Assembly: GCA_029582165.1 (NCBI GenBank)
Contig: CM055876.1
Location: 17,206,501 to 17,270,500, forward strand
Direction: 5' to 3'
Length of the DNA: 64,000 bases
Source of the DNA: Portulaca oleracea
Taxonomy: Eukaryota > Streptophyta > Magnoliopsida > Caryophyllales > Portulacaceae
The notes beneath the pieces are model-generated. The model worked only from the letters and a program-made list of their open reading frames with translations, was not told the origin of the DNA and ran no database searches. Made by a program: the position numbers and the translations under genes. This document shows, in pieces, positions 52,719 through 62,527 of the stretch. The stretch's first letter is position 1; the number at the start of each line of letters is the position of its first letter.

Positions 52719-54176
52719 ATGGGCTCCGAGTCTCAACAGCTCCATGTAGTCTTCTTCCCTTTCATGGCCCATGGCCACATGATCCCCACCCTGCACCTCG
52801 CTAAGCTCTTCGCAGCTCGTGGCGTGAGGGCAACCATCATCACCACCCCTGGGAATGCCCCCACCTTCACCCGAGCGATTGGAAAGACGAGTGACAAAAT
52901 CGAGATTCTAGCTAGGATCGAAGTCGAGGTGTTCAGGTTTCCGGCAGCTGAAGCAGGGCTGCCGGAAGGGTGTGAGAATCTAGACCAAGCCATGGATCCA
53001 GGCGTTTTCAACAAGTTCTTCAAGGCCGGGGAGATCCTCAGAGAGCAGCTCGAAGAATACATGGAGAAAAACAGACCACATTGCCTTGTGGCCGATATGT
53101 TCTTCCCTTGGACAACTGACTCAGCATCCAAGTTCAACGTTCCGAGGCTTGTATTCCATGGGACAAGCCTCATCTCCTTGTGTGCTAGAGTAGTTGTTCC
53201 TGAATACCAGCCTTACAAGAACGTCTCATCTGATGATGAGCCCTTCGTCCTCCCCGTTCTACCCCACGAGATCAAGGTGACCAGATCACAAATCCCTCCA
53301 GATATGATGAAAGAAGGGGATACTGAGTTCAAAATAAGAACAGACAGAATCAACGAGTCCGAGGTCAAGAGTTATGGGATACTTGTCAACAGCTTCTACG
53401 AGTTGGAACCAGAGTATGCTGATATCTACTGGCCAGAATTGCATAGAAGGTCATGGATTGTTGGCCCTGTTTCGCTATTCAACCGAACCATCATCGAGGA
53501 TAAAGGGCACCAATCTGCAACGGATGAACACGGGTGCTTAAATTGGCTAAATTCAAAGAGACCCAATTCAGTACTTTACATATGCTTCGGAAGCACGGCC
53601 CATTTCATACCCTCTCAGCTGCGAGAGATTGCCATGGCTCTAGAAGCTTCAGGGCAAGACTTCATCTGGGTAGTAAGGAAAGTTGACGACACAAGTAAAC
53701 CGGAGGAATGGCTGCCACAGGGGTTCGAACAGAGGACGGAGGGAAGAGGTCTGATAATTCGAGGTTGGGCTCCTCAGGTTCAGATATTAGAGCATGAATC
53801 CATAGGAGCATTTGTGACACACTGTGGTTGGAACTCGACACTAGAGGGAATCTCAGCGGGGGTGCCAATGGTAACATGGCCTATATTCGCCGAGCAATTT
53901 TACAACGAAAAATTGGTGACAGATGTTCTGAAGATTGGAGTCCCCGTTGGAGCGAAAAAATGGAGCACCAGGGCCTCAGAGGAGGACATCATCAAGTGGG
54001 ACGCAATAGAGAAGGCGATGAGGGAAGTAATGGAGGGGGAGGAGGCAGAGGATAGGAGAAACAGGGCAATGACATTGAAGGAGTTGGCCTGGAAGGCTGT
54101 CCAACAAGGTGGCTCATCGTATCGTTCTCTAACTGAGTTGATCAATGAGTTGAGGAGTTACCATAATCTTAGTTAA
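52719..54176 (+). CDS. UDP-glycosyltransferase, family 1 (UGT73-like)
   Basis: 485 codons, single exon, no lesions. The N-terminal HVVFFPFMAHGHMIPTLHLA has the catalytic His (His20), and the activating Asp is probably Asp126 (CLVADMFFPW). The PSPG box runs from Trp350 to Gln393 (exactly 44 residues) with HCGWNS at 368-373; Trp at box position 22 and final Gln are the residues linked to UDP-glucose use. No signal peptide, so it is cytosolic. It transfers glucose to a small lipophilic acceptor. Overall sequence resembles plant group D (UGT73) enzymes acting on phenolics, flavonoids, saponins or hormones; the acceptor cannot be told from sequence. Length and start fit the family (about 480-500). 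It has no neighbour genes: AT-rich DNA lies upstream and a MITE 250 bp downstream. Confidence 0.96.
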   Translation: MGSESQQLHVVFFPFMAHGHMIPTLHLAKLFAARGVRATIITTPGNAPTFTRAIGKTSDKIEILARIEVEVFRFPAAEAGLPEGCENLDQAMDPGVFNKFFKAGEILREQLEEYMEKNRPHCLVADMFFPWTTDSASKFNVPRLVFHGTSLISLCARVVVPEYQPYKNVSSDDEPFVLPVLPHEIKVTRSQIPPDMMKEGDTEFKIRTDRINESEVKSYGILVNSFYELEPEYADIYWPELHRRSWIVGPVSLFNRTIIEDKGHQSATDEHGCLNWLNSKRPNSVLYICFGSTAHFIPSQLREIAMALEASGQDFIWVVRKVDDTSKPEEWLPQGFEQRTEGRGLIIRGWAPQVQILEHESIGAFVTHCGWNSTLEGISAGVPMVTWPIFAEQFYNEKLVTDVLKIGVPVGAKKWSTRASEEDIIKWDAIEKAMREVMEGEEAEDRRNRAMTLKELAWKAVQQGGSSYRSLTELINELRSYHNLS

Positions 54177-54423
54177 TTTTACTAAATTAAGTACAAGTCA
54201 CTAAATTTGGGAGGCAATCTAATCCCTAGCTATGATATTGTTGTTAAAGTAGGAACTGACTAAATTTGGGAGGCGGATAATCTAGTAATACAAGCTAGGG
54301 ATCGGAGGGCACCGAAGTGCTAGCCTGAAGAGAGTGTGTGATGATCACCTATGGTGGGATACATGTATTCATAATTTCACCTGCGATGTCTTTTATCTTT
54401 GCTTTTGTTAAAATGGACATTTT
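54177..54423. other. 3' flank of the glycosyltransferase gene
   Basis: About 250 bp holding the presumed 3' UTR. A short direct repeat, CTAAATTTGGGAGGC, occurs at 54202-54216 and 54260-54274. No clear AATAAA signal seen. Confidence 0.4.
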
Positions 54424-54657
54424 GGCCCTCTTCTTTTCTGCGGGACCGCAGTTTGCCACAACTCACCATACTTTACCACAAATCATTACCACACTTTACC
54501 ACAAATCATTACTTTTCTTTCTCCTCCCTTTTCTCCTCTACTTTTTACATTCTCTCTCCTCACCTACCCCAAATACCAATAACCTACCACAATTCCAACA
54601 CATTCGCCACAATTCCACCACACCATTCCACAAAATACCGCAGAAAAGAACAGGGCC
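54424..54657. mobile_element. MITE, PIF/Harbinger-like
   Basis: 234 bp with terminal repeats GGCCCTCTTCTTTTCTGCGG and CCGCAGAAAAGAACAGGGCC (19 of 20 matching), flanked by TTT on both sides (54421-54423, 54658-54660). The interior is C/A-rich with repeated TTTACCACAAATCATTAC. The 3-bp flank fits a Harbinger-type origin. Confidence 0.8.
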
Positions 54658-54660
54658 TTT

Positions 54661-55090
54661 GTCAATCAAAATTATATATGGACGATTTTGGGATTCTAGT
54701 AATATATGGACGATTTTGTCGAGCTATAATTCATTTCCTTTATTATTAAAATTATTTATGATTTTTTAAACTAGTATATTTCTAGTGAATTATTTATATT
54801 ATATAATATTGTCAACTTCAAAATTAATTGTTTCTGTAAAATTTTACATCAAATATATGTTATGACAATAAATTAAAATTGAATGTATACATTTATTACA
54901 CCAAAAAAATGGTTTCATATATCTAGCATAAAATTAAAATTAGTAAAAACATCAATTGCCTTAGAAAATAACTATGAGATCTAGAATTTTTACCCCAAAA
55001 CAAAATTGCGAAAATTTTATTACAATTTCTATTAAAATGCTACTAATGTCTGTGGTTAGTCAAAGAAGTGACAATTTTATAGCGAATTGA
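54661..55090. other. AT-rich intergenic DNA
   Basis: No gene or known repeat recognised. Confidence 0.5.
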
Positions 55091-55892
<802 letters not shown>

Positions 55893-55901
55893 ATACATAC
55901 A

Positions 55902-55930
<29 letters not shown>
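55893..55930. repeat. (ATAC)n microsatellite
   Basis: About nine ATAC units followed by a short AT repeat and an A run. Confidence 0.97.
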
Positions 55931-55937
<7 letters not shown>

Positions 55938-56161
55938 TATAAAAAAAAAGTTGGACACAAGTTGAGTTGGGCTGGACAAAAAAATAGAAAAGGTGTTGGA
56001 CAAACTATCCAAATTCCAATGGGTTGGATACACAAATAAAAAAGGAAAAAAAATAAAACTGGAAATAAAAAATTTGTATTGGACTTCTCTAACAAACTGG
56101 ACACGTACACAATTTACAAGATAAAACAAAAAAAAAAAGGCAACTGGGCTCACGGGAGTAT

Positions 56162-56179
56162 TGTGCTCCCGGGAGCACA
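56162..56179. repeat. perfect 18-bp palindrome
   Basis: TGTGCTCCCGGGAGCACA, fully self-complementary with no spacer, about 120 bp from the copia LTR. Confidence 0.9.
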
Positions 56180-56300
56180 GTCGAATTTGCATCTTATTAG
56201 AGGCCCATCTCGTGAAGTAAAAACGACGGTGAGCCCGAGCTTATGCTACATTGTAAAAATTCAGACTGATCAAGAACAAAAGAGAAGAAGGAAGAAAGGA

Positions 56301-56518
56301 TGATTCGAATTGAAGCTGAAATGAGATGCAATCTAACAACCTGACTTTTCCCAACAATAGGAAAAGCTTAAATAATGAAATAATCACCTACCTACCCTAA
56401 CCAGGCCCAACATGCGGCCCAAAATAAAAGAAGAAAAAGAAGAAGACAAAAGCTAATAAAACTAACAGCATAACAAGGTTAACAAATTACAAATATCTAA
56501 CAAATTACAAATATCCCA
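56301..56518 (-). repeat. 3' LTR of the copia element (218 bp)
   Basis: The - strand start TGGGATATTTG follows the purine tract GTGAGGGGGGGTAT; the end is at TGATTCGAATTG (+ strand 56301). A 19-bp duplication, TAACAAATTACAAATATC, lies inside. There is no second LTR to check the borders. Confidence 0.55.
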
Positions 56519-56540
56519 ATACCCCCCCTCACATTGGAGG

Positions 56541-59205
56541 TTATGAAACCCCTAATTTGTCCAAGATGGCCCGATGTTGTATTCCAGTCAGGGGTTTGGT
56601 TAAAAGACCAGCCATCTGCTGTTTGGTAGGGACATAAGACAGCTTGATGAGACCTTCCATCAATTTTTCTCTGACAAAGTGGCAATCCAGCTTTATGTGT
56701 TTAGTTCTATCATGATAAACCGGATTTTTCGCAATATAAATTGCAGCTTGGTTGTTACATTTCACAGGAATGGGAACGACACCCTCCACTATCAGCTCAT
56801 GTAAAATCCCGCTCAAGCATGCCAATTCAGCCACAAGTTTTCTTATACTCCTGTATTCTGCTTCCACTGAGGAGAGACTCACATATTGTTGTTTTTTCGA
56901 TTTTCAAGATATCAATGTCTTGCCAAGAAACACCACAAACCCACTAACAGACCTGCGAGTGTGAGGACAAGAGGCCCAGTCTGAGTCACAATAAGCTAGT
57001 AAATCCATGGATGGATCATTACTCAACAAAATGCCAATAGAAGGACTTCCCTTTAAATATTTTAGCGTGTGTAAAGCAACCTAGAAATGGGAAGTTCGTG
57101 GTTTTTGCATGAACTGACTTAAGTGTTGTACTGCAAAACAAATATCAGACCCTGTATTAGTAAGGAAATTTAATTTTCCAATTAAATGCCTATATAAAGT
57201 AGGGTTGTCAAAAGGCTCCCCTGATGTAAGTCTTAACTTGCAGCTGATTTCTAGTGGAGTGACCACTGGACTAGCAGTATCACAACCAAACTCGTGAATA
57301 AGGGCCTTTGTGAACTTTTGTTGTGTTAACAAGAGACCTTCTGCAGATCTGAGAACTTCAATTCCCAGGAAATAACCAACATCTCCCAAATCTTTGATTC
57401 TAAAAACCTTGTCAAGATGCTTCTTTATACTTTGCATTTCATCAACATCATTTCCAGTCAAGAGAATATCATCTACATAAACAACTAAAAAAGTAATTAA
57501 TAAACCTTTCCTTTTCCAAAAAAGTGAATAATCATTTTCAGAATGTTGATATTTTCTTGCATAAAGAGTTTTAGCCAATTTCGCATACGATTGTCTAGAT
57601 GCCTGTTTTAGGCCATAAAGAGATTTATTTAACTTGCAAACAGGGTTAACAACATCAATAGATAAACCTTGTGGTAATCTCATATAAATTTCCTCATTAA
57701 ATCACCATGCAAAACGACATTATTAACATCCAATTGATGCAAATTCCACCCCTTTTTAACTGCAACTGTCATAAGAGTTCTAATGGTGGTCATTTTTACA
57801 ACAGGAGAAAAAGTTTTTGTGTAAACTATTCCTTCCTTTTGGGTGAAACCTTGAACGACTAATCTGGCCTTTAATCTTTCTATAGTTCCATCACCCCTAT
57901 GTTTAACCTTATAAACCCATTTACAACCTATAGGTTTCTTTCCATGAGGTAAAGATACTATATCCCAAGTGTTATTATGCATTAAGGCCTGAAACTCATT
58001 GTCCATGGTTCCCTCCAACCAGGATGTGAAGAAGCCTAAGAATAGGAAGTGGGTTCCTGATAATCTAAGTGTTCTAAAAGGGACTTGCTATCAACATGCA
58101 AAACAGATGATTCATATATCAAAGCCTGAAAAGTAGGATTTGTACAAGTAGCAACAAAAATTACCACATTTATCATTAGTGGATAAAAGGGAGTAGTCTT
58201 GCAAGTAAGTAGGAAGTTTATGAACCCTGCTAGATCTTCTCAAAGCAAAGTCTTGGGTAACTTCATGTTCCTGTGTAACATTCTCAGTAGCAACATCATT
58301 AGAAATATCACTAATTACCACTGACTGTTCCTGAGATATTAAAGAACTTTCAGTATCAGTGAGTCCTTGGTTGACAGGAACAATATTCTCTTCATTACCA
58401 GTAGAACTCTCAAAATAAAAGTGATAGGGGTCTTGATCCTTTATGTTGGATATGGATCTGTTTTTATCAAAACTAGCAGAAAAGGGATAAACATTTTTAA
58501 TGAATTTTACATCTCTGGTTGTCATAAATTTCTTAGTGTTCAGATCCTTACTTTGTATGCCTTCTTACCCATGGGGTACCCAAGGAAGACACAAGGGATA
58601 GCTATAGGTTGAAACTTAGCTCTTCCCTCCTTTAAGGTGGAGACATAACATAAGCACCCAAAAACCTTTAAATGACTCAAATAAGGTGTTTTATTATTCA
58701 GGATCTCAAAAGGAGTTTTGCTATTAAGGACTGAACTAGGAAATCTATTTATCAAATAAGTAGCTGTCATCAAACAATCTCCCCAAAATTTAACAGGCAA
58801 GTGGGATTCAAACAACAAGGAACGACTAACTTTCAAAAGATGTTTGTGTTTTCTCTCCACTACCCCATTTTGTTGAGGGGTTTGAACACAACTGGTTTGA
58901 CGTAAGATCCCTTTTTGAGAGAAGAAACTTTTAGCTTCATGACTTAAACTTATTCAAGAGCATTGTCTATCCTTATCACTTTAACAAATTTACCAAATTG
59001 AGTGTGAACCATTTCAACAAAAGACTTAATCAAGGAGAGACTCTCACTTTTAGTAATCATCAAATGTGTCTAGGTACTTCTAAAAAAATCATCTACTATA
59101 CTAAGAAAATACCTATGTCCTGTATATGTTTTAACTGAATAAGGTCCCCATACATCTATGTGAATCAAGTCAAAAGGTTGAGTGGTACTGATCTTACTAT
59201 GTGGA
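56541..59205 (-). pseudogene. copia pol: integrase, RT, RNase H
   Basis: - strand order: integrase core part (59205-58860, with stops), integrase C-terminal half with [18 protein letters not shown] and [11 protein letters not shown] (58860-58540), a linker with SSRVHKLPTYLQDY (58525-58112), RT start with [20 protein letters not shown] (58018-57680), RT core with SLYGLKQASR and active site VVYVDDILLTGND (57683-57081), then RNase H with SLSSVEAEYRS and KHIKLDCHFVRE (56882-56541). Frameshifts near 57680, 58100 and 58535 plus stops near 58915 and 58950 break it. It would copy and integrate element RNA. Lineage may be Ale/Retrofit-like from the short LTR, but this is weak. Confidence 0.9.
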
Positions 59206-59206
59206 A

Positions 59207-60636
59207 AAGGGAGTTTGAGAGACGAGAGATGGACGAAAAATAGGGGAGGACATTGGGATTGACGTGAGGTCTTTTGTGAGGGAGGGGAGAGTATGGATAA
59301 GAGATTTGAGAGAAGGATGTTTGAGAGAGTAAGAGTGATGGAGAGATTAGGGTTTGAGAGAGAAATTGGAGGAGACGTTTTGAGAGAGGGAAAGGGAGGA
59401 CGAATGCATGAGAGAGACTTTGAGAGAGAGGGGCGTGGGATTGAAAGAAAGAGAGAACTAAGATATTTTTGGGTTTTTTGGTTTTTATGAAAAGAAAAGA
59501 CTTGTTTTTGGATTTTGATTTAATCAAACTAGGAAGAAAGAAAACGAAGAGAAAGATTTATCTTAACTATATTGATAGAAAGATAAAAGAAGTAATTATC
59601 ATAATTGTATTGACAGAAAGATAAGAATGGATAGATCTAGGTTTCTAATCTTGAATCCACAAGAAAGACAACCTAGGGCTAACTTGATCTAGACCGCAAC
59701 CTAGGATCAAGCTCTTCCTAACCACTTGGGTGCCATGCCAAGATACAATAGAAGAAAGGGGGTGAGGGTTTATCCAAACACTCGAGAGAAAGCTAAAAGC
59801 TTAACTATTTTCATAATTCAAAGTTGGTTGCCTTTGAGAGGCTACAAGCCTAGCTATTTATACTACTAAAGTCCTAAACCTCCTAGGACTCTCAAGATTG
59901 GCGTGCAAGCCATCTTCTCCTACTAGGCCTCTATTACTTGGAGTGCAAGCCAAGGACTCCTAATATTAGATGCCATCTACTCCATCTCCTCCTTGGATTA
60001 GGACCCCTTATCCTAAGGGGAGTTGGTTACAAGAGATAATAATCCTTTTAAGACTTGGCTTTCCTAAGCCAAGATGGATTAGTTACAAAATAAGCCAACC
60101 TTATCTAGGACTACATAGCTTGGCGGCTAATCTAACACACCACACGCCTATCACACGCACACAGACACACCTTCTAGATCATTCTAGAACATTCTAGACT
60201 ATTCTAGATTAATCTAGACTCCTACGACTTGGTGTCCAAGTTTATATATATTACTAGGCACCTCACACAACTGGAAATGTAAATAAAACCCTAGAAATGT
60301 AAAGAAATACATTAAAAGGCCAAAACTATGAACTTCTTCTTAAAATGGTCAGAAATGTGAAATTCATCTCAAAATGATCAGAAATGTGAACTTCATCTTG
60401 AAATGGTCCAAACTGTGAAGTTCAACTTGGGCTTTGTACTTGAGCCTTTAGTTGTGGACTTGGAGGACATGGGATTCCCATCATCCTCTATGAATCTTGG
60501 GTCTCCGAAGGTGATCCCAAGGCTATGTGAGCCTCCATTTCCTTCCATGAACCTATGGTCCCCAAAGGTGAGACCTAGGTTAAGCAGTTCTCCTTCATGG
60601 GCTTCTTCTGATGTTTTTGGCGTGGGCCAAAATACA
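59207..60636 (-). repeat. 3' LTR of gypsy element (end truncated)
   Basis: Matches 62696-64000 closely. It starts (- strand) TGTATTTTGG at 60636; the far end is lost at the copia junction. It contains four ~30-bp tandem units (60326-60424, GAAATGTGAACTTCATCTTG-like), an array of TTCTAGA (60172-60219) and a - strand TATA box TATAAATAG (59854-59862). Confidence 0.85.
60172..60219. promoter_or_regulatory. heat-shock-element-like array in LTR
   Basis: Five units with an exact 10-bp period, TTCTAGATCATTCTAGAACA and onward, alternating TTC and GAN every 5 bp. This matches the heat shock element rule nTTCnnGAAn. It lies about 310-365 bp upstream of the LTR TATA box in element orientation. Confidence 0.6.
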
Positions 60637-60652
60637 TCATTCCCTCCTAGTT
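60637..60652 (-). promoter_or_regulatory. polypurine tract of gypsy element
   Basis: The - strand reads AACTAGGAGGGAATGA directly before the LTR start TGTATTTTGG. Confidence 0.7.
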
Positions 60653-60668
60653 GGAAAAAGTTTGTCCT

Positions 60669-61694
60669 CTAACTTGATGGGAGGAATAAGACCTCTTTGT
60701 TGGTTGAGTGGGGCTGGCCTCCATTATCTTCCATGAATCTAGGATCACCAAACTTATTCATGTAATGAATTTCAGGGCGGCCCTTTTGAGATAAAACACG
60801 TTGAAGTGCTCCAACATCAACTCCTGAAGCATCACACTCAACCCTCTTATCAAAGTTTGGTAGAGTTAGGACCGGTGTGGTGCGGAGTTTATCCTTGATG
60901 ACTTTGAACGCTTGATGGGTAGCTGGGCTCCATGAGAACTCATTGGATTTCCATAGCTCGGTCAAAGGAGATAAAGTAGTATTGAAATTCTTAACAAACC
61001 TCCTATAGAAAGAGGGTAAACCGTGGAAGCTTCGACCAGTTTGAATACTAGTTGGTGTAGACCACTCCTTTATAGCTTTGATCTTTTCTTCACCATCCTT
61101 AATCACCTCAGTCGAAAGAGCATAGCCAAGAGAGTCTATGTTGTTGATGAAGAAGTAACACTTGGACGGATTACCATGCAGCTTCATGTGAGCTAAGGTC
61201 TCCAAAGCAAATTGGTGGTGAAAGTTGTGACCTTTCTCACTCTTGCTATTCACAAGTTTATCATCAAAGTAGATAACAATACACTTGCTAATAAGGGGCT
61301 TCAAAACCTGATTCATTACTCCCATAACTGTCATGAAAGTATTAGTTAGACGACAAGGTGTGACTAACCATTCATAGAGATCTCCTTTGGTTTTGACAGC
61401 AGTGTCCCCTTCTTGAATTTGAGCCTGGCAGGACCCACTTCTTGGATTGACCTTTGGGATGTCGTGGATGCCAAGTAGCTCACCCACTAGATCTTCACTC
61501 CTAGGAAACCTGTACTTGGTAGTAACCTTGTTGGTGCACAGACTTTGGCTTCCTTCCTTTGGGACCAAAAGGGTAGGGATGGCGCATGGACTGAGACTTT
61601 CCCTAATCATACCCTTTGCTTGAAGATCTTCATCTTGCCCTTGAACCTCTTGAATGTCACTAGGGTTCACGTGAGTTGTTGGTTCATGATGCAC
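60669..61694 (-). pseudogene. gypsy reverse transcriptase, partial
   Basis: 341 codons. Contains LLVPKEGS, PRSEDLVGELLG in place of the usual palm start, WLVTPCRLTNTFMTVM, the active site IVIYFDDKLV, PLTELWKSNEFSWSP and the start of RNase H (VECDASGVDVGALQ). Expected blocks between the fingers and the palm are missing, so internal sequence has been lost although the frame stays open. It ends at the polypurine tract, with the rest of RNase H and integrase deleted. Confidence 0.85.
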
Positions 61695-61742
61695 AACTAA
61701 TCTAGGAATGGGATCAGTTTGGACTTCACGTTGGGGTAGTCT

Positions 61743-62411
61743 CTAGTCTAGGAACACATGAGGGTGTTGTTCTCTAAGAGGGGTGACCAGAGGAGGGTTG
61801 TCGTGACTAGGTTCTTCATCATTGGTTGGCACTTTGTGGCTAGGGTTTGTGTTTGGGTCTAAGGTAGTGATCTCCTTATGCTCACTAAACTCAGGGCGTT
61901 CAGTTGTCATAGAAGTGATGTGGTTTGAATCATCTTCCTTAGATGGGGACAGTTGGGTTATTTTGAGTGGAGTTCGGGTTATTCTCTTGTTGTTCATCAC
62001 AAGAGTGTAGGTATTAGCTTTTCCGTTGTTCATCACACTCCTGTCAAATAACCATGGTCTTCCAAGTAGAATATGACAAGCATCCATAGGCAAAACATCA
62101 CACCATAAAGATTCTTTAAAGGATTTGCCAATGGAAAAGCTTACCAAACATCTTTGAGTCACTTGTAGATCTTCACCCTGATTGAGCCACTGGATGGTGT
62201 AGGGCTTTGGATGGGGACTCGTTTCCAGCAGAAGTTTCTCTACCATAGTAGTTCATGCCACATTGGTGCTGCTTCCACCATCAATGATCAATGAACAAAC
62301 TTTTCCTTTGATTGTGCAACGAGATTGAAAGATGGTCTCTCGTTGTTGTTGATCTTCAGAAACAATTGAGTTACTAAGAACTTTCCTCATAAGGAACATC
62401 TCGTGAGCCAT
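61743..62411 (-). pseudogene. gypsy aspartic protease region
   Basis: An ATG at 62411 opens a frame with LIIDGGSSTNVA (catalytic Asp), broken by a TGA at 62255-62257, then continuing to 61743 with WLNQGEDLQVTQRCLV, DACHILLGRPWLFD and a Thr/Pro-rich linker toward RT. The ATG is only about 95 bp from the primer site, so gag is absent. It would process the polyprotein in an intact element. Confidence 0.75.
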
Positions 62412-62506
62412 GGTGATGGACGGTTGGGGTTTTTGTGATTCAGGTATGGAGGGGATTGTGTTTGGGATGTGTTGTGGGGCTAGGGTTGCACTCGAAACAA
62501 CCTAGA

Positions 62507-62518
62507 GCTTTGATACCA
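62507..62518 (-). promoter_or_regulatory. primer-binding site of gypsy element
   Basis: The - strand TGGTATCAAAGC is one mismatch from the initiator-Met site TGGTATCAGAGC. It lies 9 bases after the LTR end. Confidence 0.75.
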
Positions 62519-62527
62519 AAATTATGA

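Larger units (their letters stand above)
56301..59206 (-). mobile_element. Ty1/copia retrotransposon, truncated
   Basis: On the - strand it holds integrase (from mid-core), linker, RT and RNase H, then polypurine tract and a short LTR. It is cut off at about 59206 by a junction with a gypsy LTR; gag, protease, 5' LTR and the start of integrase are missing. Confidence 0.85.

Noticed and set aside
52423..52749. 108-codon frame upstream of the glycosyltransferase
   Set aside because: AT-rich promoter sequence, no homology; it overlaps the true start in another frame.
59165..59527. Ser/Phe/Leu-rich frame, present again at 62691-63014
   Set aside because: It is translation of GAGAGA-rich LTR sequence; it starts at different places in the two LTRs.
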